Positions 19,661 through 27,145 of a stretch of DNA of 64,000 nucleotides are shown here, piece by piece (the stretch's first letter is position 1; every line of letters begins with the position of its first letter). The position numbers and the translations under genes are program-made. The notes under the pieces are model-generated. The model made no database searches, was not told where the DNA came from, and saw only the letters and a list, made by a program, of their open reading frames with translations. The stretch spans positions 50,273 to 114,272 of the forward strand of contig CAJUOT010000001.1 of assembly GCA_910588135.1 (NCBI GenBank), in the 5' to 3' direction. This DNA is from an uncultured Oscillospiraceae bacterium. GTDB lineage: Bacteria > Bacillota > Clostridia > Oscillospirales > Oscillospiraceae.

Positions 19661-20463
19661 CCATGGGCTCCCTGTTCGACGGGATCGGCGGCTTCCCCCT
19701 GGCGGCGGTACGCAACGGCATCACCCCCGTCTGGGCCAGCGAGATCGAACCGTTCCCCATCCAGGTGACCAAAAAGCACTTCCCCGATATGATCCATGTG
19801 GGGGACATCACCAAGCTGGACGGGGCCAAACTGCCCCCCGTGGACATCATCTGCGGCGGAAGCCCGTGCCAGGATCTTAGCGTTGCGGGTCCCCGTTCTG
19901 GGCTTGCAGGGGCCCGCTCCGGGCTTTTTATGGAACAAATACGCATTGTAAAGGAGATGAGAGCGGCAGATGTACGAAGCGGACGGACAGGTGTGTCTAT
20001 TCGCCCAAGATTGTTATGCTGGGAAAATGTCCCAGGAGCATTCAGCTCGGGTTCGCCCAAGGGGGAGGACTTCCGGATCGTCCTCGAGGAAATCTGTAAA
20101 ATTAGTGGCTATCCCGTTCATGTCCCTCGACCTCACCCCTGGCCATGGCAATTTGCTGGGCGAATCCTACTGGGAGATTCTTTCTCCCTGGCTTGGAGGG
20201 TCATGGACGCTCAACACTGGGGTCTCGCCCAGAGAAGGGCGCGTGTGTTCCTTATCGCGGATTTTGGAGGACTCACCGCCCCGCAAATATTATTTGAGCC
20301 GGAAAGCCTGCCTGGGTATCCTGCGCCGGGCACGGGAGCGGGGCAAGCCCCTGCCGCCCCAGCTGGAGATGGCGCTGAAAGCCCAGGCGGGGCTGACGGT
20401 GTACATCACGCCGGTCCCGGATGCCGGGACGGTGACGGCCTTTGCGGCAAATCAGAGGGATGA
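19654..20463 (+). CDS. Cytosine-5 DNA methyltransferase, N-terminal (catalytic) part
   Basis: This frame holds AdoMet motif I (GSLFDGIGGF, residues 5-14), the catalytic Cys72 in SPCQDLSVAG, the ENV motif in CWENVPGAFSS and motif VIII-like QRRARVFLI, so it is the catalytic half of a C5-cytosine methylase. The frame then runs into a Gly/Ala-rich segment and stops at 20461-20463, without the target-recognition and motif IX-X regions. Those are in the overlapping +1 frame (19970-21736). Either a frameshift joins them, the enzyme works as two subunits, or it is a broken gene. Confidence 0.85.
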   Translation: MLTMGSLFDGIGGFPLAAVRNGITPVWASEIEPFPIQVTKKHFPDMIHVGDITKLDGAKLPPVDIICGGSPCQDLSVAGPRSGLAGARSGLFMEQIRIVKEMRAADVRSGRTGVSIRPRLLCWENVPGAFSSGSPKGEDFRIVLEEICKISGYPVHVPRPHPWPWQFAGRILLGDSFSLAWRVMDAQHWGLAQRRARVFLIADFGGLTAPQILFEPESLPGYPAPGTGAGQAPAAPAGDGAESPGGADGVHHAGPGCRDGDGLCGKSEG

Positions 20464-21736
20464 AGTCCGGGATCTGCACGATGTGGCTGGGGCCATATCC
20501 GCACAACCGGGGATAAAGCAACAAACCTTTGTGGCGGATTGCTTGAACCCCTGGGACACCCAGCAGACCCGCGTCTTTACGCCCGAGGGTACCGCACCCA
20601 CCCTGGCGGGGGCCGATGGCTGCGGCGGGCGGAACCCCGGCGGGCTGGTGATCACTGGCGATCCCGCGGGGGATGGAACCTGCCTCACCCCGTGGGATAC
20701 CCAGCAGGCCCGGATCACCGCGCCGGGGGGCGTGTCCCCCACCATCAACAGCGGCGAAGCCAAACCGGGCGGGCTGGTCTTCGCCGCTGGATTCTGTGCC
20801 GGGGCGGGGCCGTCCGCGGGCGGGATCGGCTATCATGAGGAACTGGCGCCCACCCTGAAGGCCGCGCCCAGCGGCAATATGATGCCATCAGTTCTCTGTA
20901 TGAACAGGCAAAATGGGGCCCCCACGCAAACCCAGCGAAGCGGTTTGCGTGGGGAAAGGAGAAGCAGCGAAATGAGTGAGCCCTCGCCGTTAGGCGGGGG
21001 CGAAGGATATGGAGCTTGCGACGACGCTATGATGCCGTCTGTGCTGTGCCTCAACGACCAGGGCGGCAGCGTCATGGAGTGTTCGGAGGATGTCTCGGGG
21101 ACATTGCGCGCCCAGGAGCATGGGCACCAGCCTCTTGTGTTTGAAAATCATGGGATCGATGCGAGATATACCGGCCCACACAGCGTTTCCCCAACCATAA
21201 CTGCCAGATTTGGATCCGGGGGAAATAACTGCCCGTTAGTAACACAGGAGGAGCCACAAGTGTTCTGCATCACCGGGAACGCCATCGACCGCCAGCCGGA
21301 GAACGGCGGCAACGGCCTCGGGGTGCAGGAGGACGTGGCCTACACCCTGACGGCCACCGATCATCACGCCGTCTTTGCCCGCCAGCGGTGCGACAAATTC
21401 CAGGAGGGCGGTGTGGCCTCCACCCAGAGCTCCCGCCAGCACAAAGAGGCCACCGACCTGGTGTACCAGGAAACGGTGGGGGCTCTCACCGCAGGGGACT
21501 ACAAAGGCCCCAATTCCCAGTATGTCGCCCAGGACAAGCTGATCGTGGAGGTGCCCCTTTTGATCCGGCGTCTTACCCCCCGGGAATGCGAACGCCTCCA
21601 GGGCTACCCCGATGATTGGACCGCCCTGCCCGGCGCGGCGGACTCGCCCAGATACCGGGCGTTGGGCAACTCAGTCGCAATCCCGTGTGTGGAATATTTG
21701 ATGCACGGGATGGCGCTGGTTCTAAAAGCGGGCTAA
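19970..21736 (+). CDS. Overlapping +1 frame: cytosine-5 methylase target-recognition/motif IX-X part
   Basis: The frame opens with ATG 13 nt after AAGGAG and begins MYEADGQVCLF, the start of a small protein family that I recall overprinting methylases of this type in phages and ICEs; it stays open through the region where the other frame encodes the catalytic motifs. Its C-terminal 200 residues carry VQEDVAYTLTATDHHAV, RRLTPRECERLQGYPDDWT and RYRALGNSVAIP, the motif IX-X end of a C5 methylase. About 35 residues near 20919-21026 come from an inserted double-hairpin repeat (copy B). It may be a beta subunit or the second half of a frameshifted product. Confidence 0.75.
   Translation: MYEADGQVCLFAQDCYAGKMSQEHSARVRPRGRTSGSSSRKSVKLVAIPFMSLDLTPGHGNLLGESYWEILSPWLGGSWTLNTGVSPREGRVCSLSRILEDSPPRKYYLSRKACLGILRRARERGKPLPPQLEMALKAQAGLTVYITPVPDAGTVTAFAANQRDEVRDLHDVAGAISAQPGIKQQTFVADCLNPWDTQQTRVFTPEGTAPTLAGADGCGGRNPGGLVITGDPAGDGTCLTPWDTQQARITAPGGVSPTINSGEAKPGGLVFAAGFCAGAGPSAGGIGYHEELAPTLKAAPSGNMMPSVLCMNRQNGAPTQTQRSGLRGERRSSEMSEPSPLGGGEGYGACDDAMMPSVLCLNDQGGSVMECSEDVSGTLRAQEHGHQPLVFENHGIDARYTGPHSVSPTITARFGSGGNNCPLVTQEEPQVFCITGNAIDRQPENGGNGLGVQEDVAYTLTATDHHAVFARQRCDKFQEGGVASTQSSRQHKEATDLVYQETVGALTAGDYKGPNSQYVAQDKLIVEVPLLIRRLTPRECERLQGYPDDWTALPGAADSPRYRALGNSVAIPCVEYLMHGMALVLKAG
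20919..21026 (+). repeat. Double-hairpin dispersed repeat, copy B (in-frame inside methylase)
   Basis: CCCCACGCAAAC (20920-20931) pairs perfectly with GTTTGCGTGGGG (20943-20954) around CCAGCGAAGCG; the second hairpin is CCTCGCC/GGCGGGG with one wobble, and the end is GCTTGCGACGACG. It is translated as QRSG...GER..SEMSE...GG.EG..AC.D, the same frame as copy C in VirB4. Confidence 0.88.
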
Positions 21737-21755
21737 CTGTTGGTATTGCTTCGTT

Positions 21756-21785
21756 TTCACCAAAATCTTCGTTGCTTATGGTGAA
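21756..21785 (+). promoter_or_regulatory. Inverted repeat upstream of the RHH gene
   Basis: TTCACCA (21756-21762) and TGGTGAA (21779-21785) form a 7-bp inverted repeat with a 16-bp spacer in the 111-bp gap before the RHH gene. It could be an operator for the RHH protein encoded downstream or an RNA hairpin. Confidence 0.35.
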
Positions 21786-21847
21786 TAGATTAATGCGCGG
21801 GTTATCGGTATACTTGCCCTTACCAAGCACGGAAGGAGGATCACATA

Positions 21848-22192
21848 ATGGCAGAGAACCAAAAAAATCTGTGCGCTATGATCCCCGCAGAGCTCCACAG
21901 CCGGGTGCGGGCGGCGCAGGAGCAGGCCGGGATGACCCTGAGCGCCTACATTACCGAACTGCTGACCAATTATTACGAAGAAGGGACTGAGAAAATGGAA
22001 AAAGGGATACGTACCATGGCCTTTCAGATTCCGGAGGAAATGTTTCAGCGGCTGAAGAAGCTGCTGGAACAGGAGAGCATCCGCACCGGCAAGAAGGTGA
22101 GCCAGAAGGAGTTCGTGCTGGGCCTGATCCAGCGGGCGCTGGACGAGGCGGAGCAGAGGGAGGCGGTGGGCCATGGCGCTGACCTGGGATGA
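21848..22192 (+). CDS. RHH-type small DNA-binding protein, 114 aa
   Basis: ATG with GGAAGGAGGATCACATA upstream. The N-terminal strand and helices (LCAMIPAELHSRVRAAQEQ, TLSAYITELLTNYYEE) fit a ribbon-helix-helix fold, and a second, similar strand-helix unit follows (MAFQIPEEMFQRLKKLLEQE), giving a tandem RHH-like arrangement of the kind found in ICE-encoded regulators. It probably binds DNA as a regulator or nucleoprotein component. The next gene starts inside its 3' end. Confidence 0.75.
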   Translation: MAENQKNLCAMIPAELHSRVRAAQEQAGMTLSAYITELLTNYYEEGTEKMEKGIRTMAFQIPEEMFQRLKKLLEQESIRTGKKVSQKEFVLGLIQRALDEAEQREAVGHGADLG

Positions 22193-22466
22193 CAGGAGCA
22201 AAAAGGACCACTCCGGAAAGGTGGTCAGCGAGAGCTACCGGGCCGAAGTCCCCCACTGGGGCGAGGCCAGCGTCCACACCCACATCCACCACCCCGGCGA
22301 GGTGTTCCTGGATTGTCTCGCCCTGGGGATCGAGCTGCACCCCCTGGGCCGGGTGGAGCCGCTGGACGCCCTGAACCCCGCAGAGAGGGTGCTGATGCGG
22401 ACGCTGAAGGAGCACGCGGTATGGTGCCTGGACGCCATGGCCGCCATCGGCGGCGCAGAGGGATAG
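22173..22466 (+). CDS. Small conserved ICE protein, 97 aa
   Basis: Starts 20 bp inside the RHH gene with a GGAGGCGGTGGGCC site. The product is acidic and soluble with a His-rich stretch (GEASVHTHIHHPGEVFLDCL) that could bind a metal, and a helical C-terminus. I do not recognise the family beyond its likely ICE association through coupling to the RHH gene. Confidence 0.55.
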   Translation: MALTWDDRSKKDHSGKVVSESYRAEVPHWGEASVHTHIHHPGEVFLDCLALGIELHPLGRVEPLDALNPAERVLMRTLKEHAVWCLDAMAAIGGAEG

Positions 22467-22519
22467 CGGCTGGACAAAGAATCAGGCAGGGATGGCCACA
22501 GCTGAAAGGCTGCGGCCAT

Positions 22520-23056
22520 TCATCCTGTTTTCCGCTTTTTTTGATACAGGACAGTGGTTCGTGCCAGCGCCTGATCAAAAGCAAGGAAGGTGACATTGCC
22601 CAGCGCCAGCAGCCCGAGTACCATGGCTGTGGAATACCCGGCAAACTCCTCTACCACCGCCTCCAGGCGGAACAGGTGCAGGATGAGGGCGTACATCACC
22701 GCCATGGCCGCGCTGAACAGCCCGCACTTGACCAGCCAGCCCACAGCCTTTGGAATGCTGTCCAGGCGTGGCCGAAGGGCGGGATACCAGCCCAGAAACG
22801 CATAGAGGAGGGCGATCTCCTTATCCGGCCCCAGCAACAAGGCCAGGATGGACGCCGCCCCATAGAGGATCAATGCCGTCCCCGGCCCGTATTCGCAGAC
22901 CGCTGGGATCAGGCACAGCATCGCCAGGATGGGGCAGGCGAAGGTGGCCAGCGGGATCATCCCGCCCAGGCACAGGATCACCACCGTGAGCGCGGCCATC
23001 ATGCCGCACAGGGCGGCTTTACGGCTTTGACGGCGGGATTGGTCACGCGGCTCCAT
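22520..23056 (-). CDS. Polytopic membrane protein, possibly ECF-transporter S-component-like
   Basis: 178 residues with five or six hydrophobic segments (for example ALTVVILCLGGMIPLATF, AVCEYGPGTALILYGAASIL and STAMVLGLLALGNVTFLAF) after a basic N-terminus. The pattern resembles small Clostridial membrane proteins annotated near ECF transporter substrate-binding subunits, but no specific substrate motif is visible. It follows the reverse-strand RHH gene by 7 bp and is probably co-transcribed with it under the palindromic operator at 23281. Confidence 0.6.
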   Translation of the reverse strand: MEPRDQSRRQSRKAALCGMMAALTVVILCLGGMIPLATFACPILAMLCLIPAVCEYGPGTALILYGAASILALLLGPDKEIALLYAFLGWYPALRPRLDSIPKAVGWLVKCGLFSAAMAVMYALILHLFRLEAVVEEFAGYSTAMVLGLLALGNVTFLAFDQALARTTVLYQKKRKTG

Positions 23057-23063
23057 CGGTGGG

Positions 23064-23267
23064 TCAGCCCTTCCGGGGCGGCTTCACGTTCACATCCGGT
23101 CTGATAGGTTCATTGATGGGGCCATACTTTGCCTCGTATTTTGCAATACTTTCCCGGATAAGAACCAGGATCTGGCTGTTGGCGGAGCGGCCTTCATAGC
23201 CCGCTACAACGTGCAGCTTGTTCAGCATCTCCTCATCAATTCGGATCGACACACTTTTGATAGCCAT
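23064..23267 (-). CDS. RHH antitoxin/repressor-like protein, 67 aa
   Basis: The ATG at 23267 with GGGGGTC upstream is chosen; a longer frame would start inside the palindrome. Residues 1-45 (MAIKSVSIRIDEEMLNKLHV, then SANSQILVLIRESIAKYE) are a classic Arc/CopG ribbon-helix-helix. A perfect 11-bp-arm palindrome lies 14 bp upstream and is a natural autoregulatory operator. The C-terminus is short and Pro/Lys-rich. Confidence 0.8.
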   Translation of the reverse strand: MAIKSVSIRIDEEMLNKLHVVAGYEGRSANSQILVLIRESIAKYEAKYGPINEPIRPDVNVKPPRKG

Positions 23268-23280
23268 AAAATAGACCCCC

Positions 23281-23305
23281 AAATAAACATACTGTATGTT
23301 TATTT
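23281..23305. promoter_or_regulatory. Palindromic operator between RHH and SLOG genes
   Basis: AAATAAACATA (23281-23291) and TATGTTTATTT (23295-23305) are perfect complements around CTG. The site lies just upstream of the reverse-strand RHH gene and adjoins the forward promoter, so one protein could repress both directions. Confidence 0.7.
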
Positions 23306-23318
23306 TGCACCCGTCATT

Positions 23319-23327
23319 TGCTATAAT
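23319..23327 (+). promoter_or_regulatory. Extended -10 promoter for the SLOG gene
   Basis: TGCTATAAT is an extended -10 element (TGnTATAAT) about 60 bp before the SLOG start codon; the -35 region (TTTATT at 23299, 17-bp spacing) is weak and inside the palindrome, which fits a repressible promoter. Confidence 0.6.
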
Positions 23328-23387
23328 GGTCATAGTATGTCTAATATATATCTAAAATATATCTAAATTGGTGTAGGAGGAAACACT

Positions 23388-23768
23388 ATGCGAGTGGCTG
23401 TCATTGGCTCAAGGGGGCTCCAAGTGGATCGTCTGGGTGATTACCTCCCGGACGGCGTCACGGAGATCGTGTCTGGCGGGGCGCGTGGTGTTGATGCCTG
23501 CGCGAAAAGCTATGCCCTGGCCCGCGGCTTAAAACTCACCGAGTTCCTGCCAGAGTACGGGAAGTACGGCAGGGGCGCGCCCCTGCGCCGCAACATTACC
23601 ATCATCGAGTATGCGGACACCGTCCTGGCTTTCTGGGACGGGAAATCCAGGGGGACAAAATATGTGATCGACAACTGCAAAAAACGAAATATCCCTGTGG
23701 CGGTGTACCAGCCCGCCGCGGGGTCGGAGGGGGATCAATTCCAATGTACATCTATCCCAACAACCTGA
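23388..23768 (+). CDS. SLOG-family (DUF2493-like) nucleotide-binding protein
   Basis: ATG with GTAGGAGGAAAC upstream. The product begins MRVAVIGSRG and has IVSGGARGVDACAKSYA, FLPEYGKYGRGAPLRRN and ADTVLAFWDGKSRGTKYVI, the hallmark of SLOG Rossmann-like domains that bind nucleotide or nucleic-acid ligands and often sense signals in mobile elements and defence systems. It overlaps PrgI by 25 bp and so heads the type IV secretion genes. Its ligand is unknown. Confidence 0.85.
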   Translation: MRVAVIGSRGLQVDRLGDYLPDGVTEIVSGGARGVDACAKSYALARGLKLTEFLPEYGKYGRGAPLRRNITIIEYADTVLAFWDGKSRGTKYVIDNCKKRNIPVAVYQPAAGSEGDQFQCTSIPTT

Positions 23769-24010
23769 AAGCGAAGCCCACCCTGTGGCTGTGGGCGCTG
23801 CGGGACGTGGCGGTCATCGGCGTGGGCTTCGTCCTGTCCGTACTGGCCCTGGCCCAACTGGGGCTGGTGCCGCCGCTGATCGCCACGGTGCTGTACGCCT
23901 TCCTCAGCATCCGGCTGGAGGACGCCAGCATCCTGGACTTCCTGCGGTACGCCATGTGCTTCCTGTTTTTGAAACAGCAATACTACGAATGGAGGCAGAA
24001 TATTGAATAG
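23744..24010 (+). CDS. PrgI/VirB3-like inner-membrane protein of the conjugation system
   Basis: 88 residues beginning with MYIYPNNLKAKPTLWLW, then two hydrophobic helices (VAVIGVGFVLSVLALAQLGL and PPLIATVLYAFLSIRL) and a C-terminal FLRYAMCFLFLKQQYYEW. This is the PrgI family size and pattern, a VirB3 equivalent that sits next to VirB4 in Gram-positive conjugation systems. It overlaps both the SLOG gene and the next gene, showing tight coupling. Confidence 0.85.
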   Translation: MYIYPNNLKAKPTLWLWALRDVAVIGVGFVLSVLALAQLGLVPPLIATVLYAFLSIRLEDASILDFLRYAMCFLFLKQQYYEWRQNIE

Positions 24011-24575
24011 AAAACAGAAAAAGGAGCTGCGGGAGCGCCAGTCCACCCGCCAGCTCATGGGGATCACCCAGCTCACCGAACACGGCGTCAAGACCGCCAA
24101 AGGGGAGCTGGTCTTTTTTATGCTCCGGCCCGATAACCTGTCTGTCCTGTCCCCCGAGGGGGTGCGGGGCCGGGTCGCCGCCCTGACCAACCTGCTCAGG
24201 GCCACCCCCGCGGTGCGCCTGCTGGCCCTGGACTCCCGTGAGTCCTTCCAGGCCAACCAGGACTTCTACCGCAGGCGGCTGGAGGAGGAACAGCTCCCTG
24301 CCGTCTGGGAGCTGCTGCGGCGGGACGCCGCCCATCTGGACGACATCCAGGCGTCCACCGCTTCGGCCCGGGAGTTTGCGCTGGTGTACCCTGTGGATAA
24401 GGACAGCGCCGCCGACCCCCGGCAGACGGAGAAAAGCTTCCGGGATGGCGGCTTCCATGTCCGGCTGGCGGGGCCCCAGGATATCAAGCGCATTTTGGCT
24501 GTGTATTACCAGCGGGACATGGCCACCGAGACCTTCCCCGATTTTGACGGAGAGGAGGCGGTGCGCCATGGCTAA
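24003..24575 (+). CDS. VirB4-associated conjugation protein, 190 aa
   Basis: TTG start inside the end of PrgI with GGAGGCAG upstream. The basic N-terminus (MNRKQKKELRERQSTRQLMG) and the block KGELVFFMLRPDNLSVLS resemble the N-terminal domain that precedes or is split from VirB4/TraE ATPases in many Firmicute ICEs. It overlaps VirB4 by 8 bp. Likely it recruits or completes the VirB4 ATPase at the membrane. Confidence 0.75.
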   Translation: MNRKQKKELRERQSTRQLMGITQLTEHGVKTAKGELVFFMLRPDNLSVLSPEGVRGRVAALTNLLRATPAVRLLALDSRESFQANQDFYRRRLEEEQLPAVWELLRRDAAHLDDIQASTASAREFALVYPVDKDSAADPRQTEKSFRDGGFHVRLAGPQDIKRILAVYYQRDMATETFPDFDGEEAVRHG

Positions 24576-26511
24576 AAAAGTGCAGAAGAAGAAACCCGTG
24601 TCCAAACCCGCCGCCCCGCCCATGCCCAAGGACTTCCTGGATATGATCGCCCCCTCGGCAGTGAAGTTCAACACCGACCACGCCATCATCGGCAGCGCGT
24701 ATCACACCCTCCTGACCGTGCGGGGCTACGCGGCCTCCACCGAGACGCTGGCCCTGCTCAGCCGCCTGGGGGCCAAGGACGGGGTGAACCTCTCCCTCTA
24801 CGCCCGGCAGGTCACCGCCGCCGAGGAGAAGCAGATCATCCAGAACGCCAGCAATAAAAACCGGATGGCCCTGGGGAATACCAATGATCTCCGCCAGAGC
24901 GTCACGGCCAGGGCCAATCTGGAGGACGTGACGGAAGTGGTGACCGCCATGGAACGCCAGCAGGAGCCGCTGATCCACTGCGCGGTGTTCATCGACATCA
25001 GCGCCCCCGACATGGCGAGGCTGTCCACCCTGAAGGATTTCGTCACCGCAGAGCTGGCCCGCTCCAAGATCGCCCCCGACCCCCTTCTGCTGCGCCAGCG
25101 GGAGGGCTTCCAGGCCGCCAACCCTGTGGGCTTCAACGCCTTTGGCTCCCAGTTTGAGCGGGTGCTGCCCGCAGGATCGGTGGCCAACCTGTACTTTTTC
25201 AATTACTCCGGCAAGACCGACCCCCTGGGCTTCTACGTGGGCCGGGATCGCTACGGCTCCAACGTCATCGTGGATCTGGACCGCCGCGCCGAGGACAAGA
25301 CCACCGCCAGCGTCCTGATCCTGGGCAATTCCGGCCAGGGCAAGAGCTACCTGCTGAAGCTGCTGCTCTGCAACATCCTGGAGAGCGGAAAGTCCGCAAT
25401 CTGCCTGGATCCCGAGCATGAGCTGACCGACCTGTGCGCCAATCTGGGCGGCTGTTTCGTGGATCTGATGGACGGGCGGTACCGCATCAACCCGCTGGAG
25501 CCCAAGGCGTGGGATGTAGGGGCCTCCATCGAAGCCCAGCGAAGCGGGTTCGATGGGGAGAGGAGCCGCAGCGAAATGAGCGAACTCCCGCCATCAGGCG
25601 GGAGTGAGGGATGTGAAGCTTGCGGCGACGAGGAGGATGATGAAAACGCCCCGGCCACTTTCCGCCAGCGCACCCTCCTGAGCCAGCACATCAGCTTCCT
25701 CAAGGATTTTTTCCGATCCTACAAGGATTTCTCCGACGCCCACATCGACACCATCGAGCTGATGCTGGGGCGGCTCTACGCCAAATGGGGCATGGATGAC
25801 TCCACCGACTTCGCCGCCCTGTCCCCCGGCCAGTTCCCCATCCTCTCCGACCTCTATGACGTGATCGAGGACGCCTACGAGCACTATGGGGACGAGGCCA
25901 GCCCCCTCTATCCCCGGGAGCTGCTGCGGGAGATCCTGCTGGGCCTCCACTCCCTGTGCCGGGGGGCGGAGAGCAAGTTCTTCAACGGCCACACCAACAT
26001 CACCTCCAACCGCTTCCTGGTGTTTGGGGTGAAGGGCTTATTGCAGGCGAGCAAAAATGTGAAGGACGCCATGCTGTTCAACGTGCTGTCCTTCCTCAGC
26101 GACAAGCTCCTCACCGTGGGCAATACCGTGGCCACCCTGGACGAGCTGTATATCTGGCTATCCAACGTCACCACCATCGAGTACATCCGCAATACCCTGA
26201 AGCGGGTGCGGAAGAAGGAATCGGCGCTGATCCTGGCCTCGCAGAATCTGGAGGATTTTGATGTGGACGGCATCCGGGAGCTGACCCGGCCCCTGTTCGC
26301 CATCCCCACCCACCAGTTCTTGTTCAACGCGGGCAGCGTGGACAAGAAGTTCTACATGGACAACCTCCAGCTGGAGAGCTCGGAGTACGAGTTGATCCGC
26401 TACCCTCAGCGGGGGGTGTGCCTGTACAAGTGCGGCAACGAGCGGTACCTGCTGGAGGTCCACGCGCCGGACTACAAGGAAAAGCTGTTCGGAAAGGCGG
26501 GGGGCAGATAG
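24568..26511 (+). CDS. VirB4/TraE-family conjugation ATPase
   Basis: ATG at 24568 with GGAGGCGG upstream; 647 residues. Walker A GNSGQGKSY is at residues 253-261 and the Walker B-type LDELYIW at about 524-530; the C-terminal IRNTLKRVRKKESALILASQ block and QNLEDF are typical of VirB4. It would energise assembly of the channel and substrate transfer. Between the two Walker motifs, residues about 320-356 are translated from an inserted double-hairpin repeat (copy C) following LEPKAWD, where related VirB4 proteins continue directly into APATFRQRTLLSQHISFL-like sequence. The insertion keeps the frame, so the ATPase may still function. Confidence 0.95.
   Translation: MAKKVQKKKPVSKPAAPPMPKDFLDMIAPSAVKFNTDHAIIGSAYHTLLTVRGYAASTETLALLSRLGAKDGVNLSLYARQVTAAEEKQIIQNASNKNRMALGNTNDLRQSVTARANLEDVTEVVTAMERQQEPLIHCAVFIDISAPDMARLSTLKDFVTAELARSKIAPDPLLLRQREGFQAANPVGFNAFGSQFERVLPAGSVANLYFFNYSGKTDPLGFYVGRDRYGSNVIVDLDRRAEDKTTASVLILGNSGQGKSYLLKLLLCNILESGKSAICLDPEHELTDLCANLGGCFVDLMDGRYRINPLEPKAWDVGASIEAQRSGFDGERSRSEMSELPPSGGSEGCEACGDEEDDENAPATFRQRTLLSQHISFLKDFFRSYKDFSDAHIDTIELMLGRLYAKWGMDDSTDFAALSPGQFPILSDLYDVIEDAYEHYGDEASPLYPRELLREILLGLHSLCRGAESKFFNGHTNITSNRFLVFGVKGLLQASKNVKDAMLFNVLSFLSDKLLTVGNTVATLDELYIWLSNVTTIEYIRNTLKRVRKKESALILASQNLEDFDVDGIRELTRPLFAIPTHQFLFNAGSVDKKFYMDNLQLESSEYELIRYPQRGVCLYKCGNERYLLEVHAPDYKEKLFGKAGGR
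25523..25633 (+). repeat. Double-hairpin dispersed repeat, copy C (in-frame inside VirB4)
   Basis: CCATCGAA (25526-25533) pairs with TTCGATGG (25549-25556) around GCCCAGCGAAGCGGG, and CTCCCGCC (25585-25592) with GGCGGGAG (25597-25604); the end is GCTTGCGGCGACGAGG. Same reading frame as copy B. Confidence 0.88.
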
Positions 26512-26521
26512 CTCGGCCTGT

Positions 26522-27031
26522 CTATAACCCAAAGGCTGCGTCATACCTCATAGTGCCATGCAGTTCCGCCGCCCCCGGGTTCAGTTTGAGCGCCATAAAG
26601 TTTTCATCGGCCACATCGAACGGGGCCTTGATCCCAAAGCGGCTGACCGGACGGTAACCAGCCTTGGGGTAATATTCTGCGTGCCCGAGGACAACAGAAT
26701 AATCAAAGCCCAATTTTTTTGCAATTCGATGCCCTTCGGCCATCAGCGCCTGTCCGATCCCTTTCCGCTGATACGGCGGCAGTACAGACAACGGCGCCAG
26801 CGCCAGCACGGTATGCCCATCCACATCGGCTTTGGTAAACAGGATGTGCCCCACGATCCTGCCATCCTCCTCAGCTACGAGGGACAGCTCAGGTACAAAT
26901 GAACCGCTGCCCCGCAGCGCTGTCACCAGGTCTTGCTCGTTGCCATCGCTGTGCTCCGCTGACGCAAACGCCGCTTTGACAACTTCATAGACCTCAGCAC
27001 GGTCAAATCCTTGCTCCTGTCTGATTCTCAC
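26522..27031 (-). CDS. GNAT-family N-acetyltransferase
   Basis: GTG at 27031 gives the natural start VRIRQEQGF; the frame could extend to a TTG at 27055. Residues 75-110 contain ALAPLSVLPPYQRKGIGQAL, the acetyl-CoA-binding motif A of GNAT enzymes, and the C-terminal VVLGHAEYYPKAGYRPVSRF and GIKAPFDVADENFMALKL blocks match the YhbS-like N-acetyltransferase group. Substrate is unknown. It is encoded opposite to the conjugation genes and ends 10 bp from the VirB4 stop, so it looks like an inserted cargo gene. Confidence 0.85.
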   Translation of the reverse strand: MRIRQEQGFDRAEVYEVVKAAFASAEHSDGNEQDLVTALRGSGSFVPELSLVAEEDGRIVGHILFTKADVDGHTVLALAPLSVLPPYQRKGIGQALMAEGHRIAKKLGFDYSVVLGHAEYYPKAGYRPVSRFGIKAPFDVADENFMALKLNPGAAELHGTMRYDAAFGL

Positions 27032-27081
27032 AACCTCACGCCCCTGTTTTATCAAATTGGATCCAGCAGCTTATTATACCG

Positions 27082-27119
27082 CGCCGCCACCCGCATTCCA
27101 AGTGGGAGCGGCGTTTTTT
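27082..27119 (+). terminator. Rho-independent terminator before the ankyrin-like gene
   Basis: CGCCGC (27082-27087) and GCGGCG (27108-27113), extended by CCC/GGG, are followed by TTTTTT (27114-27119). It would end any forward transcription coming through the GNAT region. Confidence 0.65.
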
Positions 27120-27145
27120 ACATCTTGATCAAGGAGGAAAGCAGT

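Noticed and set aside
20878..21050. MMPSVLC-type repeats on both sides of repeat copy B as a target-site duplication
   Set aside because: The two DNA copies differ at many positions; they are part of the repetitive variable region of the methylase, not a fresh duplication.
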